Position numbers and translations under genes: made by a program
Part shown: piece by piece, positions 1 through 9,253 of the stretch
Layout: each line of letters opens with the position of its first letter
Position numbering within the stretch: position 1 is the first letter of the stretch
Source: a virus
IMG/VR virus record: IMGVR_UViG_3300045973_000445
Coordinates: 22,905 to 86,904 of that record
Direction: 5' to 3' (one strand)
DNA length: 64,000 nt
The notes under the pieces: generated by a model
The model's database searches: none
Told to the model about the DNA's origin: nothing
The model's input: only the letters and a program-made list of their open reading frames with translations

Positions 1-594
1 TCCCTTGTAGATAAGTGCGGAATTAACGTCCTACAGGCTGCGGAAAAGTTAACAGTGCTATCTACTTGTCATTTCAATCAAACCCCCACTGAACCCAGCT
101 TAGTTATCAAAGGAAGGAAGATTCTGGTATGGCACGTGATGAATTATCAAAGCAAGCTACCGTGGCCTGGATGTGAAGCTCCTATGGCAGCTAAGTTGCT
201 GAGGAAGTTTCCAGATTATGATTTAATCCTATCGGGGGATAACCACAAGACTTTCCATGAAGAACTCGATGGCAGACATCTGGTAAATCCAGGATCGCTG
301 ATGCGAATGGATGCCGATCAGATTGATCACAAGCCCTGTGTGTGGTTTTGGTTTGCTGAAGACAACGCTGTGGAACAAGTCTTTATTCCAATTGAACAAG
401 GTGTGATTAGCAGAGAACATTTAGAGCGCAAGGAGGAGCGAGACGCTCGGATTGATGCTTTTGTGAGTCGATTGGATACAGAATGGGTAGCTGATGTTTC
501 CTTCGAACAGAATCTTGAGCAGTTTGAGAAAACCAATCAGATCAGAAAAAGTGTCATGGAAATAGTTTTTAAATCCTTAGAGACTAAAATATGA
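1..594 (+). CDS. SbcD/gp47-like metallophosphoesterase, 5' truncated
   Basis: The frame is open from base 1, so the true start lies outside the window. Visible motifs belong to the C-terminal half of a calcineurin-like phosphoesterase: WHVMNY, then SGDNHKTF (the GDxH metal site), then VNPGSLMR. SbcD or T4 gp47 relatives form a dimeric nuclease with an SbcC/gp46 ATPase and process DNA ends. The last 70 residues are charged and probably helical. An SbcC-like ATPase lies downstream in the same operon, which supports the role. The N-terminal metal ligands are not visible. The family is confident; the exact substrate is inferred. Confidence 0.85.
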   Translation, partial: SLVDKCGINVLQAAEKLTVLSTCHFNQTPTEPSLVIKGRKILVWHVMNYQSKLPWPGCEAPMAAKLLRKFPDYDLILSGDNHKTFHEELDGRHLVNPGSLMRMDADQIDHKPCVWFWFAEDNAVEQVFIPIEQGVISREHLERKEERDARIDAFVSRLDTEWVADVSFEQNLEQFEKTNQIRKSVMEIVFKSLETKI

Positions 595-773
595 CACCTC
601 TTGAATTGCTAGAAAAACAACTTCAGGGATTTTTAAAGAATATACAGAAATCTAAAGAGGCTCTATCAAAGGGTTTAATCTCCCCTGAACTCCATGAAAA
701 ACACAAGGCAAACAATGAGCTTAAAATAAAGGAATTCAAATACGCAATAAGAGTCTTAACAACATATATGTGA
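591..773 (+). CDS. small helical protein of the SbcCD-like operon
   Basis: A 60-residue protein whose ATG overlaps the stop of the phosphoesterase gene (ATGA), a sign of translational coupling. It is lysine- and glutamate-rich and predicted to be all helical (EKQLQGFLKNIQKSKEAL). No known domain is recognised. Its place between nuclease and ATPase genes suggests an accessory role in the same complex, but this is inference only. Confidence 0.6.
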   Translation: MTPLELLEKQLQGFLKNIQKSKEALSKGLISPELHEKHKANNELKIKEFKYAIRVLTTYM

Positions 774-774
774 T

Positions 775-1011
775 ATGAAAACAGAACAGCAATTACTCGA
801 TCTGAAAAAGAATGTGGATGAAGCCAAAACATCCGTGGCCGAACTGACAGGTCAGCAAAAAAGCCTGATGAAACAGCTAAAGGATGACTGGCAGTGCTCT
901 ACCATTGAAGCTGCTCAAATGAAACTTAAAAGTATGGATAATGACATAGCTAATCTTGATGCCAAGATTGCTAAGGGTACAAAAGAGCTGGAAGAGAAGT
1001 ATAATGTCTAA
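775..1011 (+). CDS. small coiled-coil protein, SbcC-associated
   Basis: 78 residues with a heptad-like pattern throughout (LLDLKKNVDEAKTSVAEL, then DIANLDAKIAKGTKELEEKY). It starts one base after the previous stop. Its central segment (LMKQLKDDWQCSTIEAAQMK) resembles the short coiled-coil proteins commonly found beside truncated SbcC/Rad50-like ATPases in phages. It may supply the coil that the downstream ATPase largely lacks. Function is inferred from shape and context. Confidence 0.65.
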   Translation: MKTEQQLLDLKKNVDEAKTSVAELTGQQKSLMKQLKDDWQCSTIEAAQMKLKSMDNDIANLDAKIAKGTKELEEKYNV

Positions 1012-1237
1012 TCAAATGAATATGAAAATTACAACATTACGAGGGGTTACTCTACTTATCGAAGGGGATTATATCGTACGTATAATTAAGACGGGATTTA
1101 CTAAACCTCAACGATACCATGTAATAATTGAAACACCATATGACTATGTTTCTGATGCCAGTATGAAAACGATGGATGAAATATGTAAGACATATAATGT
1201 TACTGCAAAAGAACTAACAGCAAAATTTGATGAATAG
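1004..1237 (+). CDS. hypothetical protein, 77 aa
   Basis: I chose the ATG at 1004, which overlaps the previous gene's stop by a few bases; an upstream in-frame ATG would run deep into the coiled-coil gene. The protein begins MSNQMNMKITTLRG and looks like a small mixed alpha/beta fold with strands (VTLLIEGDYIVRIIK). It ends inside the start of the ATPase gene. No family is recognised. Confidence 0.55.
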   Translation: MSNQMNMKITTLRGVTLLIEGDYIVRIIKTGFTKPQRYHVIIETPYDYVSDASMKTMDEICKTYNVTAKELTAKFDE

Positions 1238-1856
1238 TATATCTCAACTACGATCTCATCTGGAGCAACAGAAAGGCAAGCGAGCCGAGGTTGTTAAAAC
1301 GATAGACGACACCCAGCTGGAGGTTAAGGAGCTGGAGAAGTCCATGAGACGTCACGAGGAGGCTCGTGAGATTGTTCGGGCTGTGGGATTAAAAACACAG
1401 CAACAAATCCAATATCACATATCTGATATCACATCATTGGCTATGGAAGCCGTCTTTAACAATCCCTACGAACTGAAGGTAGAGTTTATCCAACGTAGGA
1501 ATAAAACCGAATGCGACCTGTATTTTTTAAGGGATGGGAATCGGGTGGATCCTTTGGAAGGTGGAGGTGGTGGAGCTGCCGACGTAGCATCCTTCGCATT
1601 GCGAGTGGCCAGCTGGTCGATGCAAATCCCACGCACCCGAAATGTGCTGGTGCTAGATGAGCCTTTCAAACATCTAAAGGGAGAGAATGAAAACAAGAGG
1701 ATGCTGGATATGATCCGGAAAATCTCCCAGGAATTGAAAGTTCAGATCATTATGATCAGTGATGAGCGCATCAGCCGTGAGGCTACTATTGAAGCTACGG
1801 ATAGGCTATTTGAAACAAAGATTAGGCGAGGTATTACTGAAGTAACTGTAACATAA
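1230..1856 (+). CDS. SbcC/Rad50-like ATPase, C-terminal half only
   Basis: 208 residues. An N-terminal coiled coil (about residues 5-50) leads into an ABC-type signature region rich in glycine (EGGGGGAADVASFALR, about 110-125), followed by Walker B VLVLDEPFKHL (about 139-149) and a D-loop-like region. Full SbcC also has an N-terminal Walker A lobe; none is found here. It may be encoded upstream of the window or be absent, as in short phage SbcC-like proteins. With the phosphoesterase at the window edge it probably forms a DNA end-processing complex. The ATG at 1230 overlaps the preceding stop. Confidence 0.8.
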   Translation: MNSISQLRSHLEQQKGKRAEVVKTIDDTQLEVKELEKSMRRHEEAREIVRAVGLKTQQQIQYHISDITSLAMEAVFNNPYELKVEFIQRRNKTECDLYFLRDGNRVDPLEGGGGGAADVASFALRVASWSMQIPRTRNVLVLDEPFKHLKGENENKRMLDMIRKISQELKVQIIMISDERISREATIEATDRLFETKIRRGITEVTVT

Positions 1857-2245
1857 TGACTAAGAAAGAACGAATAGCTGTCTGGAATAAATACAACAAA
1901 CACTGTGCTTATTGTGGCAAAGAGATAGCTTATAATGAAATGCAGGTTGATCACAAGCATCCTCAGCATTTGGCTTTTTGGAATCAGCATCTTGTCATGA
2001 GGGAAAAGTATCATTTAACAAATGATATAAATGATTTTGAAAACCTCATGCCTTCCTGTAGACGCTGTAATCATTATAAACGAGGTGAGCGTCTAGAAAC
2101 ATTCCGAAAGTCAATGCTAACCCTACATAAACGATTGCAAGAGATCTATATAAATAAAGTAGCCATTGATTATGGTATTATTACCATGCATACTTGGGAT
2201 GGTGTTTTTTATTTTGAACATGATGAATCAGGAGACGGCAGTTAA
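1856..2245 (+). CDS. HNH endonuclease
   Basis: 129 residues. It has the zinc-bound HNH layout: CAYC (C17, C20), the catalytic VDH (D32, H33), asparagine in the NLMPSC segment, and CRRC (C68, C71) followed by NHYKRG. Its ATG overlaps the TAA of the ATPase gene (TAATG). HNH proteins of this size in phages are homing endonucleases or packaging-associated nickases; this one is far from the terminase gene in transcriptional terms, so a homing-type role is more likely. The next gene carries a NUMOD1-like domain, so the pair may be a split endonuclease. Confidence 0.85.
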   Translation: MTKKERIAVWNKYNKHCAYCGKEIAYNEMQVDHKHPQHLAFWNQHLVMREKYHLTNDINDFENLMPSCRRCNHYKRGERLETFRKSMLTLHKRLQEIYINKVAIDYGIITMHTWDGVFYFEHDESGDGS

Positions 2246-2597
2246 TAAAATGATGCTGGAGATAGAAATCCAAGAAGCTCTTCTTGTTGAGGATAGATAT
2301 ACCCTAGAAGAACGTCATGAGTATTTAAAATCAACCATCAAGCAGAAACTTCAATTGATGTGGGTGGTTGGTTATGATCATAATTTTATAGTTCCACATA
2401 GTAATGGTTGTAAAAAACCAGTAACACAATTTGGATCTGATATGAAATACATAGCGGAATATCCCAGTGCCAAATTCATAACAGACAATCTAAAAATATC
2501 CAAGCACACTATATTAAATGCATTAAAAGATAATCATTTAACTCGTCAGGGGTATTATTGGTTCTACACAGATGAATTACTCAGCAAATCAATATAG
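2223..2597 (+). CDS. NUMOD1-like DNA-binding protein
   Basis: The C-terminal 50 residues fit the NUMOD1/IENR1 repeat of intron-encoded nucleases: KPVTQFGSDMKYIAEYPSAK, a helix-turn-helix core (ITDNLKISKHTILNALK), and the closing GYYWFY. No nuclease domain is seen. I chose the ATG at 2223, giving 124 residues and a short overlap with the HNH gene; the ATG at 2250 is an alternative. It probably targets DNA on behalf of the HNH enzyme or is the remnant of a larger homing nuclease. The gene ends inside the 3' end of the convergent late operon. Confidence 0.65.
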   Translation: MNQETAVNKMMLEIEIQEALLVEDRYTLEERHEYLKSTIKQKLQLMWVVGYDHNFIVPHSNGCKKPVTQFGSDMKYIAEYPSAKFITDNLKISKHTILNALKDNHLTRQGYYWFYTDELLSKSI

Positions 2598-3082
2598 AAG
2601 CTGGACGGGAATATCCGAGTAACACAATCTATATTTTTCCGAACCACTCCAGATTCTATTTTAAGTATCACCTCTCTGTCTTCTATAAGACATTCCTGAA
2701 TCCTTCCTATTTCCACTTCATTATTAATAACAACACGAACACTTGTACCAATCATGTAATAGTATGAAATATCCCAGTGGCCTTTGATTTTCAACTGATA
2801 CTCATCCCGATAGCAAAACGAGGGCATCCCATCCTTCTTAAAGAACTTCTGAAGGTACTTCTCTCGCTGAACCATATTATTGAATATAGTAGGGATGCAG
2901 TTCTCCAGAGCTATCTGATCTATCTTTTCCTTCTTCTTTGCACAGATATCGGCAAACTTCTTCTTGTCAAAGGGTCTCTGATAAATCAATTCTCTAAATC
3001 GATAGCACAGATATTCCATCTGCAACCGGCTAAAGAAGTCTGACAAAGGAATGATTCGAGTACGAGGTAGTGTTGCTGTCAT
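2564..3082 (-). CDS. hypothetical protein downstream of terminase
   Basis: 172 residues from the ATG at 3082, which lies just past the terminase stop; an upstream in-frame ATG at 3139 would overlap terminase. The first third is helical and basic (FDKKKFADICAKKKEKID); the second half reads as a small beta domain (TSVRVVINNEVEIGRIQECL), possibly SH3- or OB-like. No family is recognised. It is the last gene of the minus-strand late region and its 3' end overlaps the convergent plus-strand gene by about 34 bases. Confidence 0.65.
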   Translation of the reverse strand: MTATLPRTRIIPLSDFFSRLQMEYLCYRFRELIYQRPFDKKKFADICAKKKEKIDQIALENCIPTIFNNMVQREKYLQKFFKKDGMPSFCYRDEYQLKIKGHWDISYYYMIGTSVRVVINNEVEIGRIQECLIEDREVILKIESGVVRKNIDCVTRIFPSSFYIDLLSNSSV

Positions 3083-3083
3083 G

Positions 3084-4769
3084 TTACATGTAATGAACTT
3101 TAAATACAGATTTGGCTTCCCGAAGGTCAGTGATAGCAAAGAAGGAGCTCATAGCACCGTCATCGTGATCTGAGCTCGATTCCAGCTTACCACTATCCTC
3201 ATGGAAGGTGACGCTATTAAACTCCCCACACAGCCATGCGAAGGTGTTTTTACTCTCCTCATTGCCATAGGGTATTTTGATCTCTCCTCTTTCGAACATT
3301 GCACTTAAACTAGGTAGTCCTTCATATAAATCCTTCTTAAGGTTTGACTCTGTTATAAAGGATTCTATATTAGCTACACCTCTCTCTTTGACCAATTCAA
3401 TCATTACGCTTTGAAAACCATTACCCTCAGCCACAATTTTATTGGGTCGGAATCTATTATTCAAAGAAACAATCTCAGATACCTGTTCTCCATGAGGCAT
3501 TCCCTTTTTGCGGAAGACATGAAGCAGATAGTATTTCTTATCCTCTCCTCGTCCCCAAACGCTAAACACAGAATAGTCAGCACTGACAGCTCCTGATATA
3601 GCAAAGTCACAGCCTAGCACAACTCGCTCTAGCTTCACTGGGAATGAATCTATATTGTTTACTAGTGAGATACTATCCATCCCAACCTTAGCCCTATTGA
3701 GGTACTCCCACGGGAACAGGGATGAGTAATCACTTATTGGTTTAACTAGGTGCTCTCTAGTAAACACGATACTACCCAGAGATTCCTTCAGCTCCATCAG
3801 CTTTTTAAAGTCATATCGATCTGGAGCAAGAATACGACCATCAGGAAATATTCCAGGATAAATAAATGTCTTAAAGTTGGGGTCTTCTTTTATCCGAGAG
3901 TACAAATCCTGGGAGTGAAATGGCGTACCTGATACGATTAAGTACCCTCCAGATTCCACGATGTTCATGATTTCTGCATAAAATACCTCCTCAAACTTAT
4001 CTCTCTGATCTTTTGAATACAGACAGGACTTATCCAAGAAGTCGTCCACGACAACATTGCCTACGTGCAATCCCCTGATAAATGAACCCTTTGAACGGAG
4101 AAGAATAGATGCTCCGTTTTTAGTTCGGATTTGCTCTTTTCCTAGATCATTTCTACTATCTGGTAATAAGATATCATGTAAGAAGTCGTTTACACGAATC
4201 TCCTCTACAATTTTTTCCAAATGTAAGATACCTAGTTTGCTCTCATTGGTAATTAGAACTGTTTCTTTACAGTTTCGATTCTCTCTTGTATCTTTAGACA
4301 TCCAACTAGGTCTCCGATAGCTATAGGCTCTCCAGAGGGGAAACGCAAAGCAAAAATTAAAACTCTTCCCACTTCCCCTTTCACATTGAAATGAACTCCA
4401 GTGATATAACTGTAGTAAATTACACCATTCTATGTTGCGCCACCCCATCGTAAAATTAGGAAGCATGGTAGCTATGAAGTAATTCAGAGATTGTATCTTC
4501 ATCGTCTCATCCATCACAGATTCCAGCTGTGGTAGATAGTCTATGCTTTCTGGATCAATAGATATAGCATTGGTATGAACCACCCGATGTGTCTCCTGAA
4601 GCATACTTAGGAAAAGTTTATCTAAGTCATTATCATATCCACTCATCAATTCATTTAATGCTGCTGGAGATAGGTTGTTTATGATCTGATCCACGTAGGT
4701 GTATAAATCCCTACGCTCCCCCTTAGTTAGAATCTTACCGTTGATAGTATCTGTGTACCCTCTTTCCAT
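3084..4769 (-). CDS. terL: terminase large subunit
   Basis: 561 residues, normal for the family. The ATPase half has a Walker A CERGSGKS (about 129-136), a Walker B VVVDDFLD (about 239-246, with DD where DE is usual) and the coupling motif SGTPF (about 280). The nuclease half shows an RNase H-like triad: GCDFAIS (D388), VAEGNG (E448) and SSSDHDDGAMS (about 531-541). It packages DNA into the prohead through the portal. Unusually, it is the second to last late gene, far from the portal at 54335-56038. Confidence 0.95.
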   Translation of the reverse strand: MERGYTDTINGKILTKGERRDLYTYVDQIINNLSPAALNELMSGYDNDLDKLFLSMLQETHRVVHTNAISIDPESIDYLPQLESVMDETMKIQSLNYFIATMLPNFTMGWRNIEWCNLLQLYHWSSFQCERGSGKSFNFCFAFPLWRAYSYRRPSWMSKDTRENRNCKETVLITNESKLGILHLEKIVEEIRVNDFLHDILLPDSRNDLGKEQIRTKNGASILLRSKGSFIRGLHVGNVVVDDFLDKSCLYSKDQRDKFEEVFYAEIMNIVESGGYLIVSGTPFHSQDLYSRIKEDPNFKTFIYPGIFPDGRILAPDRYDFKKLMELKESLGSIVFTREHLVKPISDYSSLFPWEYLNRAKVGMDSISLVNNIDSFPVKLERVVLGCDFAISGAVSADYSVFSVWGRGEDKKYYLLHVFRKKGMPHGEQVSEIVSLNNRFRPNKIVAEGNGFQSVMIELVKERGVANIESFITESNLKKDLYEGLPSLSAMFERGEIKIPYGNEESKNTFAWLCGEFNSVTFHEDSGKLESSSDHDDGAMSSFFAITDLREAKSVFKVHYM

Positions 4770-4774
4770 AATAA

Positions 4775-5347
4775 TTACTCTGTACGCTCGTTGATAAAAG
4801 TAATCCCAGAATAGTGACTCATGTATTCGTCAAGAAGGACAAAGTCAGCGTCTCGCTGATCCATATCAGAATATGATATAACTTTGTTAGAAGTGACATT
4901 CTTGGCGGAGGTTGTTTCGGGCAAAGGGTTGATAATAATGAGATATTCCATTACCCCCTTAGTTACTTTATACTCGTCTTTTTTCTCATAGCACAGGACA
5001 TGTTCCAAGTCCATCCTGTAGCCTTTGAAGTGAATCCAGTTTCGTGTAAAAATAAGGCCTGTTTTAAAGGGGTTTGTGGGCTTTATTCCCTCGGTGGCGA
5101 TGTCAGCTTCGTCTTCGGGCAAAACCACAGCCTTAGCGTTTAAACCAGCCAAAGCCTCTCGGATTTCGCTATCCTTGAGATATTTATATTGCTCTAGTAC
5201 GATTTTGATTTTTGCCAGCCCTGCTTTATCCATAAGAGCTATCAGCTCTGTGATGATTAACCCATCAGCTGTGCTTATGGGATGGATTAATGCTTGTTTT
5301 AATTCTTTCGGGTAACGCTTACTCGATGATTCCAGATATGTATTCAT
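4775..5347 (-). CDS. hypothetical protein upstream of terminase
   Basis: 190 residues beginning MNTYLESSSKRYPKELKQ. The first 80 residues look helical; the rest looks mixed (TGLIFTRNWIHFKGYRMD). It lies six bases before the terminase gene, the usual place of a small terminase subunit, but I see no helix-turn-helix that would confirm this. Its other neighbours are tail appendage genes. Function unassigned. Confidence 0.65.
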   Translation of the reverse strand: MNTYLESSSKRYPKELKQALIHPISTADGLIITELIALMDKAGLAKIKIVLEQYKYLKDSEIREALAGLNAKAVVLPEDEADIATEGIKPTNPFKTGLIFTRNWIHFKGYRMDLEHVLCYEKKDEYKVTKGVMEYLIIINPLPETTSAKNVTSNKVISYSDMDQRDADFVLLDEYMSHYSGITFINERTE

Positions 5348-5367
5348 ATAACAAATTTATTTATTTA

Positions 5368-5985
5368 TCAAATTAAGTCTGTACCAATATCAGCACCGTA
5401 ATAATAATCAGCACCCCAAACTAGTTTAATAGAAATACTGTCTTGTTTTGTCGGCACGACAGGAATGACAAGATCAGAGTTGTTAGGATCCGTGGTATAT
5501 AGATTAGCATCAGATTGTACTAAAGAAGCCAAGTCAGCTATCAGCTGACGAGATATCCAAAGCCCCAACATACCATCAATCTCCACTGATCCTAGTGAAA
5601 CTGCATTGTTTATTCCATTAGCCTCATAGAAATCAGCGTATATGGGTTTGCTGTTTTTAGTAGGTATGTGTTCCATTGCCAATACTCCATTAGCATCGGC
5701 TACTAGATCAACAGCAGCCACTAAAAACTTTGAATAGCTCCCTACAGGAAATTCGAACCACAGCCAAAGGTTCTCTACGGCTACTCCCGTTTCATTTTTA
5801 AGAACCAGTCCCACGTACTCATCTTCTGGGATGTCCTTAGAGAGCAAAAACTGGGATATCTCACCAAACAGATTATCAAAGGCATCGTTTGGTAATGGGC
5901 TTAGTGCTTTATAGCCACCAAGAGATAATCTCGGATCATTTTGAATCTGATCTTGATTTACAGAATTTGTATAGTATAATTTCAT
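5368..5985 (-). CDS. hypothetical virion protein of the fibre region
   Basis: 205 residues, largely beta-strand in appearance (EYVGLVLKNETGVAVENLWLW; KQDSISIKLVWGADYYYG). Lacking charge-rich helices or catalytic motifs, it looks like an appendage or baseplate accessory protein. It follows the repeat-containing fibre gene with a one-base gap, so the two are probably translated together. Confidence 0.6.
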   Translation of the reverse strand: MKLYYTNSVNQDQIQNDPRLSLGGYKALSPLPNDAFDNLFGEISQFLLSKDIPEDEYVGLVLKNETGVAVENLWLWFEFPVGSYSKFLVAAVDLVADANGVLAMEHIPTKNSKPIYADFYEANGINNAVSLGSVEIDGMLGLWISRQLIADLASLVQSDANLYTTDPNNSDLVIPVVPTKQDSISIKLVWGADYYYGADIGTDLI

Positions 5986-5986
5986 A

Positions 5987-7612
5987 TTAAGCTATATATT
6001 GAATTGTTACCCACCCCCTATTATAACTAGTTGCAGCAAATGCAGGATCATTAAAAATACCAGTATCAGATCTTAAAAGAATGAGATTGGTTGCATTCAC
6101 ATACCAACAACCATTAGGAACTACAGCATTACCATGATCAAGAGGGAATCGAACTGAATCATCATCTCTTCTTATCAAAACTAGAACAGTTCTGATCTTA
6201 GTCCAAGTTAAACCATGAGCAATTGCCTTAGTACCAGTACTATCCATATTCCAATCTCCTATCTCAACAACTACAGTTAATAGTAAACCCTGTTCATCTT
6301 TTGAATACACATTAAGATTACCCCTTGAAGCAGCTGCATCAACATCACTTAGATTGGCACTTTTCAAACATCTTAAATTATGCTTAACATCTGCTGCTGT
6401 TGTTAAGTCTACGCCTAAATTTGAAGCTGCTGTGGCTGCATTCACATCACTTAAATTAGCACTCTTCAGACATCTTAAAGCAAGAGCTGCATCTACTTGA
6501 GCTGTTGTATAGATAACTAGTTTTGCTAACCATGAACTAACTGTAATATTATCAGCCCCCACATTAGCCTTTCCAGATACATTTGTCATAGCATCTATCT
6601 GAGCCATAGTATAAACACTTAATAAAGATCTCCATGTAGCAAGATTCCCAGCTGTTAAGTTTCCTCCATCTATTGCAGCTTTTCCAGAAAGATAAGAAGT
6701 AATCTGAGCCTGTGTGTATACACTTAATTTAGCTAACCATGAATTAACTGTAATATTATCAGCACCTATATTAGCCTTACTAGCATCTCCTACATTTATA
6801 TTACTAATATTAAACCTGTAGTAATAACTCAGTCTCTTATCATAAAGTGTTACAGCAGCTCCGTTGCAATATACTCTCGCAATATAAAATTCTTCATCTG
6901 TTGTAAGTCCAATTATAGGAGCTGTATCATTAACCTCTTCTGCTACAAACTCAATATTGCAACTATCGTATGAATACAAACCCGTAGATGTAATTGCAGC
7001 TACTGATGTATTTACAGAGAAAGCACCTAATACAACATATCTTAACTGTGTCTCTACCGTGAGATTCCCTGCGATGATTGCTGTATTATCTGAAACAACG
7101 TTAACCACTTCATACGTCCCACTATTTGTTGCTGGGGTAAGTGTTCCGTCATCCGCCTGTGTGTAGAATTTTATTTTTACAGGAAACCCTGAAGAACTAC
7201 CTCTTAACACTTCTGTAAACAGTGTACTAGCACCGGAAATAGTACCATCTACGGCTATATTGACAAACCCAGGTTCATAATTATCATATCGATGAGAAAT
7301 CTTCACCCAATACCATAAACTATCTGTAGGGACAGGTAAGTTATCAAAAGCTCTCTGATAAATCATAGCCCCATTCTTATCCAAAGCATAACTATCAGCT
7401 CCGATTTTAATAGTATTTGCATTCGTCCCAACCTCAACTTTAAAGGCTGTATCATTAGTTGTAGTTGTACCCTGTTGAAGAATCCCAAAAGATTGAGCAT
7501 TACTCACAAATAAAAACAAAGCAGCATTATCATTGATAAAACTCATTAATCGATCCAATTCCTCTTTTTCTAAGAAACTGTCTCTATAAACGTTTAACTT
7601 ACCTTTTGACAT
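5987..7612 (-). CDS. tail fibre protein with internal repeats
   Basis: 541 residues. The N-terminal part is a beta-rich domain typical of fibre attachment regions. Residues about 280-440 hold repeats typical of phage fibre shafts: GADNITVNSWLAKLSVYT and GADNITVSSWLAKLVIYT, then CLKSANLSDVNAA and CLKSANLSDVDAA. The C-terminus (GDWNMDSTGTKAIAHGL) resembles fibre-tip beta domains. It presumably binds the host surface or supports another adhesin. No chaperone or collagen repeat is visible. Confidence 0.75.
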   Translation of the reverse strand: MSKGKLNVYRDSFLEKEELDRLMSFINDNAALFLFVSNAQSFGILQQGTTTTNDTAFKVEVGTNANTIKIGADSYALDKNGAMIYQRAFDNLPVPTDSLWYWVKISHRYDNYEPGFVNIAVDGTISGASTLFTEVLRGSSSGFPVKIKFYTQADDGTLTPATNSGTYEVVNVVSDNTAIIAGNLTVETQLRYVVLGAFSVNTSVAAITSTGLYSYDSCNIEFVAEEVNDTAPIIGLTTDEEFYIARVYCNGAAVTLYDKRLSYYYRFNISNINVGDASKANIGADNITVNSWLAKLSVYTQAQITSYLSGKAAIDGGNLTAGNLATWRSLLSVYTMAQIDAMTNVSGKANVGADNITVSSWLAKLVIYTTAQVDAALALRCLKSANLSDVNAATAASNLGVDLTTAADVKHNLRCLKSANLSDVDAAASRGNLNVYSKDEQGLLLTVVVEIGDWNMDSTGTKAIAHGLTWTKIRTVLVLIRRDDDSVRFPLDHGNAVVPNGCWYVNATNLILLRSDTGIFNDPAFAATSYNRGWVTIQYIA

Positions 7613-7614
7613 AA

Positions 7615-9252
7615 TTATAAGAATTTTAATAGTGAAAATGAATTATATGGAATCAGCTGTTCATCAATGATCTTCTTTACTTGAGCATCACTGTAATCAG
7701 CACTTCGATTTCGTAGATAACCTAATATAAAGTTTCTTGAAGAAAGTAAACCTCTTGAAAACCAGAGTGATGCTGGGCGTATCTTAATATCCCAAATACT
7801 AACAATATCTCCTGTAGGAACACCCGTTGAATTTTCAACAATGATTAGGGGAATTAAGAATACTGTATTATAACGAGATCGGAGATTTTGTCCAAACCCT
7901 ATATTTAAAGTATCTCCTGTTACTAGAAGACTATCTGAAGCGTTTAATACCCCCCGAACCCAATACTCCGTGTTAAGTTTCTTTAATGCTAGTTTTGTAA
8001 AGAAACGATTATTAACTGTTCCGTCCGTAATTTGTGTAGCACTTACAGCTGTACCGTTCATGTCGTATAAAGCTACACCAAAAGATAAATCAGCAATAAG
8101 TGATGTCTGTTTTAAAACTTTAAAACTGATCTCATAACTCAAAGATGGGTCAATAACTACAGCCTTTGCGAGATCAAACACGGATGAACCGATACCACAA
8201 CTCAAACCATCAGGAACATTCGCTATCTGTATTTTCTGATTGGGAACAGAAAGATAGGATTCTTCTATTAAAGGATATCTACTAATATCTACTACTTCAC
8301 TATCATATTCATAGGCTTTTATCAAATTTTCAATGTTGTCTGCTCCGGTATATAAAGGAGAACTCTGCCCAATACACCATCCCAATTCAAATCTTGAAGT
8401 GGGAGCAACTAAACATTCATCTGTTAAATCTGTATTCAGTAATCGCACTAATTCCCCATCTACATCAGCATTTAACAAATCCACCCCAATACCCCCACCA
8501 TAGTATGTTGTATCAGCTGAAATATCAAAACTACCAAGTCCCCTACGATAAATTTCTTTTGTCCCTCTTAATTTAATCTCATTAATATAATTAGCATATA
8601 CATACAGAAGCTCCTCAATGTCTGGGTTATTTCTCATGTACACCCCTCTTCCCTTTACATATTCCCGCATCAAAGAGGTATTGGCTGCTATGTTTTCAAA
8701 CCCACGAGCATAATAAACAAGTACAGCAAAAAAATGTGTAATAGAAAACCAAAAGGCTATATAGTCACTATCATCTTTTGAACCAGTATTTCTAGTAATA
8801 TAATTCGGAATGATTCCATTCTTATAAAGTTTTTCCAAAACATTTAAAGCCCAGCCAAGAACAGATACGTTATTTGAAGTAAAGAACGGAGAAAACATTG
8901 AGCCTCCAAAAATAGGAAAGTCTAATGGAAGAAGTGTCCCAGCAATATCAACACTAGTAAACCCTATATCCGAACCGACTCCTATTCTCTTGTATCTATA
9001 CTCTATAACAAAATAGTTTATCTTTTCAATGACAATATTCTGAATATTAAGAGTCGTTAATTCAATCCAATCTGTAAAAGTTAGACCTCCATTAATAGAA
9101 TATCTAAAAGTCTTTTGAAAATATGTAGTACCAGTTTCTCCTGTTGTAGCGTCTGAAAAAGAAGTCAAAGCTACAATCCCTACTATAGGAACATCGGTTT
9201 GAATACTTATAATATCCCCGTCTTCTGTTGCTCTGTTTTCAATTACTGCCAT
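7615..9252 (-). CDS. baseplate or tail appendage structural protein
   Basis: 545 residues. N-terminal beta domain (SINGGLTFTDWIEL), a central helical part with aromatic residues (YIAFWFSITHFFAVLVYYA), then a jelly-roll-like stretch (LSYEISFKVLKQTSLIADL) that suggests a carbohydrate-binding module. It sits between short adaptor proteins and the fibre gene, so it may link fibres to the baseplate. No enzyme motif is seen and the name is based on context. Confidence 0.6.
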   Translation of the reverse strand: MAVIENRATEDGDIISIQTDVPIVGIVALTSFSDATTGETGTTYFQKTFRYSINGGLTFTDWIELTTLNIQNIVIEKINYFVIEYRYKRIGVGSDIGFTSVDIAGTLLPLDFPIFGGSMFSPFFTSNNVSVLGWALNVLEKLYKNGIIPNYITRNTGSKDDSDYIAFWFSITHFFAVLVYYARGFENIAANTSLMREYVKGRGVYMRNNPDIEELLYVYANYINEIKLRGTKEIYRRGLGSFDISADTTYYGGGIGVDLLNADVDGELVRLLNTDLTDECLVAPTSRFELGWCIGQSSPLYTGADNIENLIKAYEYDSEVVDISRYPLIEESYLSVPNQKIQIANVPDGLSCGIGSSVFDLAKAVVIDPSLSYEISFKVLKQTSLIADLSFGVALYDMNGTAVSATQITDGTVNNRFFTKLALKKLNTEYWVRGVLNASDSLLVTGDTLNIGFGQNLRSRYNTVFLIPLIIVENSTGVPTGDIVSIWDIKIRPASLWFSRGLLSSRNFILGYLRNRSADYSDAQVKKIIDEQLIPYNSFSLLKFL

Positions 9253-9253
9253 A

